NCBI GenBank assembly: GCA_907163345.1
Contig: CAJQUN010000468.1
Coordinates: 248,001 to 312,000, forward strand
Direction: 5' to 3'
From: Haberlea rhodopensis
Taxonomy: Eukaryota; Streptophyta; Magnoliopsida; Lamiales; Gesneriaceae
DNA length: 64,000 nucleotides
A program made the position numbers and the translations under genes. Position 1 is the first letter of the stretch, and each line of letters opens with the position of its first letter. Shown one piece after another: positions 35,185-48,567 of the stretch. The notes under the pieces were generated by a model. It searched no databases, was not told the origin of the DNA, and saw nothing but the letters and a program-made list of their open reading frames with translations.

Positions 35185-38059
35185 AGTGAGGGCCTGGTCC
35201 TAATCAGAGGTTTAATTAACACACGATTGTTATATTAACGTAAACAGCGGAAGATTTAGTTAAAAACTTTCAAACAGTGACCCTCAATTTTTTCGCAGTT
35301 TGTTTCTAAAACATTTCCGAATAGTGAAAATATGTATTTCCAGTTTTACATCTAACATGATATTCATCGCATAAGCATTACATATAATTTCTCAGTAAAG
35401 TAATACTTAAAAATACAGATACTCAGGGCATACCCCGGTAATTTAAAACATAAGTAAAAATACTAAACAACTACTGGGACTCAAAACATAAATCATATAC
35501 CTGAGCTCGCTCTCAAGGAGCTCTGGTATTTATCGATGCTTCGTCTCGAGCATCCACAGTAAATCCACCTGCTCCACCTGTCATGCCCATACAACAAAGA
35601 CATGACAGCCCCCCCGCGAAGGGGGTCAGAACCCAGTACGAGAAACAGATAATATCACAGTGTATGACAAATAACATGCGATGCATGCCGTGCATGAATG
35701 CAAATGCATATGAAGGGTGTCAAATTCGAATATCCATATCTCAGGAGTCCAAAGGAAGATCATCAATCACTCATCAGTGCTCGAGCAGGATGTGACACGC
35801 TCCGCGCTCCGATCTATCTCTCAGTCGAGCCATCGGCGGTCCATCATCCTCGTGTCTGGGCGACGTCGGCACGCTCGTCGCTCCGGCATCACTCAGCTCA
35901 CTCTCTCTCCTGCCGAGCCAACGGCTGCCCATCATCCCCAGACACGCATCACAGATACCAAAGAAAAGATATAGGTACCAAGAAACGAATCGATAGGCTC
36001 AACATGACATGCTCAATGTCCATGCGTGTCAATGCATCATGCAATATCATAATCTCATGTGATGCACCTCAAATCTCATGTCATCATATATCATACAGTC
36101 AATGTACCATGTAATTCACATACTGCAGATCAACTTATCACATAGTCACATAAGGAACAAGTAATGACAAGTAAATCATACCCGAGAACATCACATGTCT
36201 TTGCCAGACATTGTGATAAAACTCGTTTTCTACGTACCTCAAGTTGTTAGCTAATTACCAAGTGATCCTCGATTCAATCTCAGGATTAATAAACCTGGCC
36301 ATAACAGTTCCAAATACAACATAATGTCACATACTAGCCTTAAACATATCAAATAAAACTCAAACTTAGACCCAAAACCAATTCTCTAAATTTCAGCCTG
36401 CGCAACCGTAGAGATCGGCTCATAACTTGTCTGATACTTAATAAAATCACATGGGTCCAATTTATTTTCAAATTTAACTCAAAAATGAACATTTCGTCAG
36501 TTCAACTCATCTTCAAATTCGTTCATTTAGCCTAGGTAAAATGGCCAAGAACAATCTGCTGGAAAAACAGGACAATTCACCAAATTCCAGCCTGACCCAT
36601 TTTTGTATAGAAATCATGATAAACTCATATGACATCCAAATGACTTGAGGATAGTGGGAAAATCACGAAATCTCAATGTACTAAAGTTCATATTTGAAGT
36701 CCAGAAGCTAGTTCGCTCATCTAGAGGCACATGCAAAACAAAGTATGGCAGTGTTGAAAATACCTATACACTCTGTTTTGACAGAGTGAGCAGTTCTAGT
36801 AAAAAGTGCATATCTTGCACATATAAACTCCAAATCATGTGAGGCCAGTTTCTAATGCAAGATACCTCAAAGTTGTACAACATTTATTCAGACACCAAGG
36901 TCAAAATCGCAGCACATGCTGCCCAGATTTACCAAGAACACACTGCATGTGCAACCCGCCTACAGTATGTTCCAGATTGTGCACCTTGTGGTAAAAACAT
37001 CATAACTCATTCATTTTAATTCCAAATCCTCTCATATTTTAACCACAGGACGGAAACACATATATCTACAACTTTTATGTGAATACCAACATCAAATTCG
37101 GAAAACCATTTACCCAGAAACTCGAAGAACTCGATGCATAAAACTCGCATGCACTAAATTTCCAGATTTTACACATATTGGTAAAATGTTCATAACGTTT
37201 TCATCAGAATTCCAAATTAGTCGAATTTACTGTCAAATTGAAGGTATTCCAACAAGATACAACTTGTATTTGAACCACAACCTCAAATTCAAAACTTAAC
37301 TAAACCCAAAATTTGAAATAACAGATACATGCATGCTGAAATCTGTTGCACACTTTTTGACAGCAAGATTTCTCTCTTCAATTCCAACTCAAATGCAATA
37401 ATTCGAACCATTTCAGTTTATAAACTCAATGAAAACCTTTATACCTTCAATATCTTGAAGATTGGAGTCCATGCACACTCCCCCACTCAAGGTTTTCAGT
37501 TATAAGATGCTGAAATTGCAGAATCTTCAAGCCCCTTTGTCAAATCTTGAATTTTCTTGATGTTTTCTACTCCTCTCATCTTGTAGCTCAATGTTCTTCT
37601 ATTGCATGTGGATTGTAACCACTATTTTGGGTCTGATTTTAAGGTTATAAAGGGCTGAAAATTTCGAAATTTCAATGGAGGAAGAAGAAAGAGAAAGCTT
37701 GGTCTTGGAATCATGAAAATGAAGATTGTCATGCACTTTAATAGAAAAATGGCGTGACTTGCTATGCAATTTGCATGATTTTTTTAACTATTTGATGTAT
37801 TGTAGAATCCATGTGTCCATACATCATTACCTTGCAAGATTATTGGTCCAAAATCATGTATTAAACATGAGTTACATTAATTAGTGGCATGTGTTCTCCA
37901 AGTGCCATGTGATCATGCACATGCTCATGCACTAAAACATGTTCCACTAGTTAGTCGACTCATTGTAGTCCGGAATTCCTTATTTCAAATTTGCACTTTT
38001 AATTATCCGGGTTTGCCTAATCATCGTTAATCCGGATTAATTAGCATTGGGGCCTTACA
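35185..38059 (-). repeat. 3' LTR of element D
   Basis: 2875 bp. The minus strand begins TGTAAGGCCCCAATGC and ends CCAGGCCCTCA(CT). Open frames inside it are duplicated in the other LTR and have no recognisable product. A minus-strand CTTGAG|GTACGTAG donor and ATGACAG|GTGG acceptor delimit 36237-35578. Confidence 0.9.
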
Positions 38060-41000
38060 TTTCTTCCCCTTTTCAAATGATTTCGTCCTCGAAATTGCAA
38101 AACTGAGTATAACTCAATAAATCAAAACATATGGGATGTGTCAATCTCATTCATAGATACTTAAGGATCATCATGTATCAATGACAACTGTTGTGTTCGT
38201 CTCAACGATCTACCACTTAATCAAAGTTCTCTATGGTTTCAAAATATCGAGTCAACATCAAACCTCACTTAACGAATCATATTGATCATCGCAAATGTAA
38301 TATTTTCATATTTACCTGATTCTCAACTCGAAGTCTAACGATATAATTCTCTTTGACGTAGCAAATCTGCTCACCTCAAGCCAAATTTCAATGTTTTCGC
38401 AGAAATTTTTATCGTTCCTGGCATTTTTCTCAAAAATCTTAAGTTATGCCAAAATTCCTTATCAATTTTCTATCATCATATCGGCGTTCGGTAATTCTGG
38501 CTCTACAAAACCTGGACCGATGCCATCCCAAAAGTTGTCTAAAACTTAAATTATAGAGAAATTCTACTGGTGAATAATGATTTCTGTCAATTCCACTAAA
38601 TCACCACTATTAATCGAGACATGACTTCCAAGATCTGGATATTTTCTTAGTTGATCCATCTGTATAGGTATGCTAAGCAATACTCATTGCTAACTTAGTA
38701 TCCATTACATTCTGAAAATAGTTTCGAATTTTGATATTATTATCGGATCTCAATCAGATACATTTATTACAGAAACTCACTGTAATTAAATCACATTATC
38801 CATATCTTAAACATGTCGTCTTCTCATAGACATATAGACTATCACATGAAATCAATATCTTGTATTGAATAGTCAATAAATTATATTCAACTTGTTTCAC
38901 AATATCTGTTTGTAAATATTTGAGCTATAAAACTCAAAACTAGAAATTTCCCAAATTCATTGTGGTACTTACAAATCCTGTACTATCCCATTAGGTCTCG
39001 TATTTTTATCTTGGACTGCTGGCATGTCAAACAATTTGCCACAAAATTCAAAAATTTCTTTCTTTATACCATCTCATCATAAATAGGATCTCGAGAATGA
39101 TACATCTCATCATTCCCAGAATAACACTATGTTCTCTATAGTGTGCTTTCTGCTGTAATACGTCTTTCAAATCAGTAAAATTCGATGCTATATACTGATT
39201 TTTCATTCGCAGCCACCACTAAATGGCATACTAAATTTACTTGGTTGATAAGACAGAACCAATTTCTTAACTCAATATCTGTATGGTCTGTCCTTCGAGT
39301 CTTTCCGATTGTCAAAATCAGATGTTATCAAACTGCAAAGCAAACATCGATGCTACCATTGCACCTTGCACTTTTAGGTTCAGTGCATCTGCTACTAGTT
39401 TCATTTTCCTTGATTTATATTGACTATCAAAGTCAAATTCTTTAATAAATCCAGTCATCGCTTATATCTCAAGAATATGCAATTATTTTTTCATGATACA
39501 TTAGTACATACGTATTTGCACAACTACATATCTCCCTGAACCAGTTAACCACATCAACATTGGGGCTGTAGTTCACTCCCATTTTAATTATGACAACCGC
39601 TTTCACATTCATCTGACCAAATGAAACTCAAATTTCTTCTTGGTCAATTGGTTCATCCTTCCATAAAGCCTGTAATATCTGGCCAAACTCGTAATACTTT
39701 GTTTCTTGAGTACACTAGTTGGTCTTAGCCCAATTTAGTACTATCTTTACTTTATTGGAATCAACAGGTATCTGGTGAGATGGTATCACATATCCCAAAA
39801 CAACACTCAATTCAACCAAGATTTACAGTTCGATAACTTGGTATACAATTTGAGCTTCACGAAGCGTCTGAATAACAAATCGTAGATGTTCTGTGTGGTT
39901 CCTTCCGATCTCGTATACACTAGTATACCACTGATGAATATGATTACATTCCGCCCAAAAGTTACGAAATATGTTATTCATCAAATTCATAACTCTACTG
40001 GTATGGTGACCACACGACATTTCCAAAATTCAAGATGTCTATATCTGGTTTGACCAATTGCCTAGAGAACATTTTCTCTTCTGACTCAAACTGATGGTAA
40101 CCAGAGTAAAAATCGTTCTTCTTATACATTAAAGTTCCTTACAACTTGATCAGTTACTTTTCGATCTTAGGCAGTGGGTATTTATTCTTGACAATAGCCC
40201 GATTCAACTACCTTTAATCGATACACATCTTCATCAAATCATTTTTCTTCTTCACGAACAATACTGATGTTTCCTCAAGTGACATAAGTACCCGTATTGA
40301 GGAGATTCTGCAACTATTCTTTTGTATCTGTCAACTCTGTTGATGACATTCCATACAGTACTTTTGCTATCAAATCTATTCCTTGTCATCAACGAATAGT
40401 TAAAATCGATTTCCCTCTTTAGTGGAGATTCTATTATTTCCTCAGGAAAATCTCGGTAAGTTCCTTACCATTAAGATATCAGTCAACCTCGACTCTTACT
40501 GGAGTATCAACTGTTTATTATCAAATATCCTTCATTTTCCAAATATCGCAACAGCAATATTTCCATAGCTGATACTATCAGTATCTTAGCTTACTATTCG
40601 TGGCTATCAATATTTCATTTTGGGGTCACAAAAACAGTCAAAATTCATTACACCTTAAAATCATCTCTAATACTTCGAAACTTATCACAGTATCTATGCC
40701 CTTGATACAATCAAAACCATCTATGGCCAACACCATTGAATTCGAATCCACATCACTATCATTAAACTGTAAGCTACAGTTCACTATTACAAGTGTGGAT
40801 AGTATAATTAGCACTGCTGATGTATTTTCCAAATCATAATAACTAATGCACATTTGATGCAATGTATGAAAACAAAGCTTTTTGTCTCAGTAACACTTGT
40901 GCAGTGTGATCAAATACATGACATGTATCTGTGATCACTAGTATTGAAGCATCTCTAACCGTATCCTCTATCAAGGTATACTCTCTGGTCTGTTGGGAAA

Positions 41001-42386
41001 CCAAAAATAACTATCAGGTATTACCTCTGGTCTGCAGGCAATTAACTGCTGCTGGAACTGAGTGGGCGAAAAGAATAACCACTCTGATATCTACCTCTAG
41101 CTCAGGATATTTGTTGTTATGGCTGCACCTGTTCCTGAGCACGTTATGGACATGCTCTGACTGGCCACAATCGATATCAGTTTCTATTATTCTTTCAAAT
41201 GGATCAGTAGATATTTACATACACAGTGACCTCAAAAAGATTTGGTATTCTACAATCTCATAGTCCCTTTAGAACTACTAGAGCTGGATAAATTTGAGTG
41301 ATACTTCTGAAACTTTTCCAGGACTACTTGGATTATCCCAATGATAATCACTTCATTAATCTTTAATCTAGTTCTAACTACTTCGCACCACATCGGTGTC
41401 TGATTTCTTAGTCGATATCTAATCTCTTCACTACTGAATAGCTATTGAGATTAAGCAAATATTTCCATTTCTCAAGTCCACGATAATCAATTAACGTTGT
41501 CTATGTCATCAACATGGCATTCTCATAAACATATTTTCCCGTAACAGAAAGAGGAAAAATTGTCATCTGTCACTACTATTACTCTAGATATTCTCATCTA
41601 AAAGAGTTCATAGTGAAGTTCTTTTATTCATAGTTCGGACACAGATTGGACCTAAATTACGAAAATCCCCAATCCAAGTCCTCATATCCAAACCAATTCT
41701 AGTTGTTTCCCACAACAACTATACTCGATCCTTCAATTGAAAAAAAATCGCTAATTTCAATATTCTCAAGTTCTAAATTCTCATCTTGGCATACATAGGT
41801 TTTGACGTAATACGTATAACCTTGGTCTTTCAAACTTAAATTCCTGATGTCAATCGACAAAAAGTGTTTTAAATAATTCTAGTGGCATCCACTAATCATA
41901 AGGATTAAATCCCAAAGTGATAAATACAATTTCCAATAACGGACACATTATCACTAAATTATAGTGCAATTAACAGTTTATAGTGTCTACAGATTCGATA
42001 GTAGCTTTTAAAGCCTATATCACAGCTACCTGTCCAAACACTAACTGTCCAACATAATTCATACATCTCAAGTCATAGATGTTATCATCATTCATTCTAC
42101 ATCATCATCCTATCAGCAACTATCAGTGCTAACAGATAAAATTCTCAAATTCTCTAGATTATATGTGCAACTCAACATATTAAAATCTTCAGAGACATGA
42201 CATCTCATTATTCCTGCTTAGTAATCCAGTACATGCATAAAATCTCATTATCGAACATGTAAACATAGCAGGCAAGAGCATATAAAATCACATAGTCAGA
42301 CACATGCACAAACAATTCATTTGTGTCTATATTTAGTGTCCTAACTCTAATTCGAGCATATCCCAGATATATGCTCTGATACCAAC
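38060..42386 (-). pseudogene. Decayed gag-pol of element D
   Basis: Only motif islands survive, in the normal order on the minus strand. A zinc-knuckle-like CGQSEH patch near 41150 marks gag. The protease C-terminal block FDCIKGID is at about 40700. Reverse transcriptase blocks are SVLFVKKKNDLM (about 40265), YSGYHQF (about 40100) and LMNNIFRN followed by HTEHLRFVIQTLREAQ (39830-39990). A CQQSK zinc-finger piece of integrase is near 39010. The catalytic aspartate pair is not visible, and stops and frameshifts are dense. The protein cannot be made, in contrast to the near-identical LTRs. Confidence 0.75.
42373..42384 (-). other. Primer-binding site of element D
   Basis: TGGTATCAGAGC on the minus strand, complementary to the 3' end of plant initiator tRNA-Met, two bases inside the 5' LTR. 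Confidence 0.9.
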
Positions 42387-45266
42387 TGTGAGGGCCTGGT
42401 CCTAATCAGAGGTTTAATTAACACACGATTGTTATATTAACGTAAACAGCGGAAGATTTAGTTAAAAACTTTCAAACAGTGACCCTCAATTTTTTTCGCA
42501 GTTTGTTTCTAAAACATTTCCGAATAGTGAAAATATGTATTTCCAGTTTTACATCTAACATGATATTCATCGCATAAGCATTACATATAATTTCTCAGTA
42601 AAGTAATACTTAAAAATACAGATACTCAGGGCATACCCCGGTAATTTAAAACATAAGTAAAAATACTAAACAACTACTGGGACTCAAAACATAAATCATA
42701 TACCTGAGCTCGCTCTCAAGGAGCTCTGGTATTTATCGACGCTTCGTCTCGAGCATCCACAGTAAATCCACCTGCTCCACCAGTCATGCCCATACAACAA
42801 AGACATGACAGCCCCCCCGCGAAGGGGGTCAGAACCCAGTACGAGAAACAGATAATATCACAGTGTATGACAAATAACATGCGATGCATGCCGTGCATGA
42901 ATGCAAATGCATATGAAGGGTGTCAAATATCGAATATCCATATCTCAGGAGTCCAAAGGAAGATCATCAATCACTCATCAGTGCTCGAGCAGGATGTGAC
43001 ACGCTCCGCGCTCCGATCTATCTCTCAGTCGAGCCATCGGCGGTCCATCATCCTCGTGTCTGGGCGACGTCGGCACGCTCGTCGCTCCGGCATCACTCAG
43101 CTCACTCTCTCTCCTGCCGAGCCAACGGCTGCCCATCATCCCCAGACACGCATCACAGATACCAAAGAAAAGATATAGGTACCAAGAAACGAATCGATAG
43201 GCTCAACATGACATGCTCAATGTCCATGCGTGTCAATGCATCATGCAATATCATAATCTCATGTGATGCACCTCAAATCTCATGTCATCATATATCATAC
43301 AGTCAATGTACCATGTAATTCACATACTGCAGATCAACTTATCACATAGTCACATAAGGAACAAGTAATGACAAGTAAATCATACCCGAGAACATCACAT
43401 GTCTTTGCCAGACATTGTGATAAACCCGTTTTCTACGTACCTCAAGCTGTTAGCTAATTACCAAGTGATCCTCGACTCAATCTCAGGATTAATAAACCTG
43501 GCCATAACAGTTCCAAATACAACATAATGTCACATACTAGCCTTAAACATATCAAATAAAACTCAAACTTAGACCCAAAACCAATTCTCTAAATTTCAGC
43601 CTGCGCAACCGTAGAGATCGGCTCATAACTTGTCTGATACTTAATAAAAAATCACATGGGTCCAATTTATTTTCAAATTTAACTCAAAAATGAACATTTC
43701 ATCAGTTCAACTCATCTTCAAATTCGTTCATTTAGCCTAGGTAAAATGGCCAAGAACAATCTGCTGGAAAAACAGGACAATTCACCAAATTCCAGCCTGA
43801 CCCATTTTTGTATAGAAATCATAATAAACTCATATGACATCCAAATGACTTGAGGATAGTGGGAAAATCACGAAATCTCAATGTACTAAAGTTCATATTT
43901 GAAGTCCAGAAGCTAGTTCGCTCATCTAGAGGCACATGCAAAACAAAGTATGGCAGTGTTGAAAATACCTATACACTCTGTTTTGACAGAGTGAGCAGTT
44001 CTAGTAAAAAGTGCATATCTTGCACATATAAACTCCAAATCATGTGAGGCCAGTTTCTAATGCAAGATACCTCAAAGTTGTACAACCTTTATTCAGACAC
44101 CAAGGTCAAAATCGTAGCACATGTTGCCCATATTTACCAAGAACACACTGCATGTGCAACCCGCCTACATGCATGTTCCAGATTGTGCACCTTGTGGTAA
44201 AAACATCATAACTCATTCATTTTAATTCCAAATCCTCTCATATATGTTAACCACAGGACGGAAACACATATATCTACAACTTTTATTTGAATACCAACAT
44301 CAAATTCGGAAAACCATTTACCCAGAAACTCGAAGAACTCGATGCATAAAACTCGCATGCACTAAATTTCCAGATTTTACACATATTGGTAAAATGTTCA
44401 TAAAGTTTTCATCAGAATTCCAAATTAGTCAAATTTACTGTCAAATTGAAGGTATTCCAACAAGATACAACTTGTATTTGAACCACAACCTCAAATTCAA
44501 AACTTAACTAAACCCAAAATTCGAAATAACAGATACATGCATGCTGAAATCTGTTGCACACTTTTTGACAGCAAGATTTCTCTCTTCAATTCCAACTCAA
44601 ATGCAATAATTCGAACCATTTCAGTTTATAAACTCAATGAAAACCTTTATACCTTCAATATCTTGAAGATTGGAGTCCATGCACACTCCCCCACTCAAGG
44701 TTTTCAGTTATAAGATGCTGAAATTGCAGAATCTTCAAGCCCCTTTGTCAAATCTTGAATTTTCTTGATGTTTTCTACTCCTCTCATCTTGTAGCTCAAT
44801 GTTCTTCTATTGCATGGGATTGTAACCACTATTTTGGGTCTGATTTTAACGTTATAAAGGGCTGAAAATTTCGAAATTTCAATGGAGGAAGAAGAAAGAG
44901 AAAGCTTGGTCTTGGAATCATGAAAATGAAGATTGTCATGCACTTTAATAGAAAAATGGCGTGACTTGCTATGCAATTTGCATGATTTTTTTAACTATTT
45001 GATGTATTGTAGAATCCATGTGTCCATACATCATTACCTTGCAAGATTATTGGTCCAAAATCATGTATTAAACATGAGTTACATTAATTAGTGGCATGTG
45101 TTCTCCAAGTGCCATGTGATCATGCACATGCTCATGCACTAAAACATGTTCCACTAGTTGGTCGACTCATTGCAGTCCGGAATTCCTTATTTCAAATTTG
45201 CACTTTTAATTATCCGGGTTTGCTTAATCATCGTTAATCCGGATTAATTAGCATCGGGGCCTTACA
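42387..45266 (-). repeat. 5' LTR of element D
   Basis: 2880 bp, about 99% identical to the left copy by eye. In this copy the candidate acceptor CAG (minus strand, about 42780) has become CTG. Confidence 0.9.
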
Positions 45267-45271
45267 ATAAC

Positions 45272-46290
45272 TGAGGATTGACAGTTGTTTATGGGGCTTG
45301 TGGGTATGATTGGAGATACGCGAGCCGAGTGCATTGAGTATGCATGTGGTGCTGGTGCTTAGGCATGTATACCAGTGTGTGTATACAAATGCCAGCATTT
45401 TGGTACTTGTCGAGCATCGGATTAGTATGCTTGGATGGATGAATCTCTGGTGAGAGATTGTGGCACCTTGAGATTTGTAATCTCAACGACAAGATGTATT
45501 CTGAAGAATGATCGTGAGGTCTGGTTGACTTCCTCTAAGGAGGGATTGTCGTATCGGGGTCATGGTAATCATTACTGGGTATTTCGATAGCATCCCTGTG
45601 CTAGGATTGTTGAATCCTAGGGTAAACTGAGGATGGTCAGGATTCGATTTGTTGGGTGTTGTTGTCGACACAGGTGGTGAGAATGCAATCGATTTTTTTT
45701 TCTTGCTTGTCCTCTATGGAAACGTGAGGCATTGTGGAGTCTCGATGGTGTATTTGGACCAAGATATGATTTCTTGGAACACACAGATGTTGATATCTGT
45801 AGAGATGTTTTTTGTGTAGATCGGTGGACGTGAGTTGGCCGATCCGAGTTGCGAAGTGGTGCAACTACTCCTTTGATGGAGATGGATTTGGAGACCGGAA
45901 ACCGGGTTTAGTGTGTGTATACTGTTGTATACTGGTGGTTTCCTTCGTAGCGATGTGTGTTGGATATCGTAGACTAGCGGTGGAGACATCATGGAATTGA
46001 TATCTACATTGGAATCAGGGACGATTCGAGTGGCTAACAGTTACGGTTGACTGACTGCTATTGGGTAGTTAACATCGAGGCATTCTGACTTCCTTTTGAG
46101 ATTGTGATGGTTTGGGAGGTTTACTCCATTCCAGGATTTGTTGCGAGGTCGGTGTCCTCGTGGTTGGTGTTTTGATCATGATGTATTCATGAATCGGTGT
46201 TGCAGAACTGGTTCGATTGTGTGGTCTCGGCGATACGTGGAGTACGCCTGCGCAAATTTCAACGATGAAATTTTATTGGTGGGGGATAAT
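45272..46290 (+). mobile_element. Family B internal region, right part, with polypurine tract
   Basis: Continues the family B internal sequence after element D. It ends AATTTCAACGATGAAATT and then GGTGGGGGATAAT directly before the LTR, the gypsy-type end. The same sequence occurs on the opposite strand at 54394-54888 plus 63703-64000. No coding domain is recognisable. Confidence 0.65.
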
Positions 46291-47018
46291 TGTGATGCCC
46301 GTGAATTAATGGTGTAAATCCCGATGTGGTAATGATCCTTAATGGATTTTAAATTGTGGAAATTATGAATTAATTGCGGTGTTGGGACTCCTGAGGATTT
46401 TAAATCTGGTATTTGGGGTCATTGGATCCAAGGTTGAGATTGTATTCTACCTTTGAACTGGGTTTTTGGTGGGATCTGGGGTCTAGGGTGCTTTGTATTG
46501 GGGTTGGTAATGGAATGTTGAGATTGAGAGGTAATTATTGAACACAGATGATTTTTAATGAGTCATGATATATTTGTGGAGGACTCGGGATTTTTGAGCC
46601 TTGGTACTATATATACCAAGTGGACCTGGTGTTCAATCATTGCACGAGTTCTCTCCTCTCTTTCTCTCCTCTCTCGCAGACCCCCTCTTCCCCAACCCTT
46701 TCCCTTTTCCTCTTTGGAGCAATTATCGTCGAAGGCTCGACTTGGGAGCGGGATTTCTTGAAGAAAAGTTTGTAATCTTTTTCCATCGTCTCTATCTTCC
46801 TATTGATTATGGTATTGTAGAGTTTGAGCATGTGTAGTTTGCAATATTTAAAGATTTTTGGGTTGGAATGTTTAAGGAGTGTTGAGGAATAATTATATAA
46901 TGGGTGTTGGGCTTGTTTTCTAAGAGAAGGGGGGGGGGGGGGGGGAGGGGGGGGGGTTTAAACTCAAAAACGCCATTTTTGGGCCATTTCTGCACTTTTT
47001 TCATTTTTTGGGCCATTT

Positions 47019-47475
47019 CAACCTCCAATTATATCGTCAATCCATGAACAGTACGCTCTATCAATCGAGCAAAGTTGCCGATCGATCGAGATGGTCGGTC
47101 GATCGATCGAGATGTCTGCTCGATCAGGGGGGGGGGGGGTTTAAACTCAAAACGCCATTTTTGGGCCATTTCTGCACTGTTTCCATTTTTTGGGCCATTT
47201 CAACCTCCAATTATACCGTCAATCCGTGAACAGTAAGGTCTATCGATCGAGCAAAGTTGCCGATCGATCGAGATGGTCGGTCGATCGATCGAGATGTCTG
47301 CTCGATCGATCGAGCAAGGAAGAATTTTGGGCATCATTTCGTTGGAGCTCTCGATCGATCGAGAGGCCCTGTCTTGTGGTAAATATTGTGTTGTTGTTAT
47401 GGAATCGATGCATGCTTCGCCCGGAGTCTTTTAAAATGGTTAATCATCATGGATTGACGATATAATTGGAGGTTG
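47019..47475. repeat. Inverted-repeat cassette with palindrome cluster in B1
   Basis: Arms 47019-47047 and 47447-47475 are perfectly complementary over 29 bp. A third arm copy at 47206-47229 (two mismatches) comes from the tandem duplication. About nine GATCGATC-type sites lie between 47061 and 47365. Confidence 0.85.
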
Positions 47476-47599
47476 TGAACGTGCTTGGGCACTTGGTTGC
47501 ATGCTTGTATTTAATTGTGAATTGTGAATTATGTTTAGCACATAATTTATTGGATCGCGGAACTAAGACAATGTTTGGTTTGGACTACAGAATCATAAG

Positions 47600-48118
47600 G
47601 TACGTATAACATACGAGCATAACCTTATATCTTATCGCAATTGTTGAATGCATGATATATTGTAATTGCAATAAGTGGGTATGTATTGTGAAATATATGG
47701 TGCTGCTATGGAGCGAGCAACGGTTGAGATGTTGTCGCTATGGAGCGAATATTGGTTATGAATGTCGCTGCTACTGAGCAAGTGATGAAATGGGACTGTG
47801 GAACTATTGTTTAGATACGCGTGATATCTATAAACATTTGTAAATGATTGGATTTTATTAATTATGGTAATTGGCAATTAGTGAACGGATTTAGTTAATC
47901 AATGAAGTGATTAACTGGCTTTTGGGAATTTGATGGTTTCGGTTATTTTGAGAACAAGAACAGCACAGGGGATCCCGTAAGAGTATGATACCATTAAGGG
48001 AGTATCTTTTAAAATTCATGGCTTTACATTCTATAAATTATGAACTGTGATATTGTGATTATTGGAATGGTGGTATTGGTATGCTCACCCCGTGTGGGGG
48101 ATGTCTTTGTTGGAGCAG
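47600..48118 (+). other. Intron-like interval in family B LTR
   Basis: Donor ATAAG|GTACGTATAAC and acceptor TTGGAGCAG|GTGGAAC. Element D has the cognate acceptor context CATGACAG|GTGGAGCAGG. In the older minus-strand B copy both signals are damaged (GTTCGT; GACAT). Confidence 0.3.
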
Positions 48119-48567
48119 GTGGAACAGGTACATCGATAGCTCCGGAGTTGTGATCGAGCTATGGATTTGAGGTACTTCCAGGATCGAGGTACCAGTGCCG
48201 GTATTGAGTTTTGTATTTTATAAATTAGATGCACGTACACCCATTCGATTGCTCGCATGTGAGTACCACTATATGTGTATTTTGTTTGTATAAATACGCA
48301 AGGGCCTTTTCTCTTTTCATTCATGTGCTGCCTGCAATTAATTAAGGAATTGTAAAATGAATTGAGAACATGTTAGTGAATCATAAGATTCTATGTAAGT
48401 GGATTTGGTTGAGGGAAACTGGACATTACATGGAATAATGCAAGAAATTTTATTGTTGGTATATTATGCTATGGTAGCATGTGGTTTTTCCCCCTGATTA
48501 CATGATTGTATGCACTAAATACATGGGTTAATACACTAATAGCGATTAAGGGCACGGGGTCCTTACA

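Larger units (their letters stand above)
35185..45266 (-). mobile_element. Element D: Ty3/gypsy, recent insertion, decayed coding region
   Basis: 10.08 kb with LTRs at 35185-38059 and 42387-45266 and the duplication ATAAC on both sides (35180-35184, 45267-45271). Orientation is minus: TGGTATCAGAGC (initiator tRNA-Met primer site) at 42384-42373, and the purine tract AAAAGGGGAAGAAA at 38073-38060, preceded by the gypsy-typical CGAGGACGAAAT. The LTRs differ at only about 30 of 2880 positions. The outer end reads AG instead of TG, a terminal mutation. The long LTR and the terminal phrase fit a Tekay-like chromovirus. It interrupts family B at 35184/45272. Confidence 0.9.
46291..48567 (+). repeat. 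Family B 3' LTR (B1)
   Basis: 2277 bp, TGTGATGCCCGTGAATTAAT to GGGTCCTTACA. A TATA box CTATATATACC lies at about 46606-46616. An internal tandem duplication of about 180 bp (around 46960-47135 and 47140-47320) carries G-runs at 46929-46958 and 47127-47140, and the palindrome cluster with the inverted-repeat arms. The right end sits in the YVDD codons of the neighbouring copia. Confidence 0.85.

Noticed and set aside
35513..36842. Open frames in element D's LTR (repeated at 42716-44047)
   Set aside because: They are preserved only because the LTRs are almost identical; composition is low-complexity and one frame is altered by an indel between copies.
39185..41263. Plus-strand open frames inside element D
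   Set aside because: They are antisense to the decayed gag-pol islands, which run on the minus strand in proper retrotransposon order.
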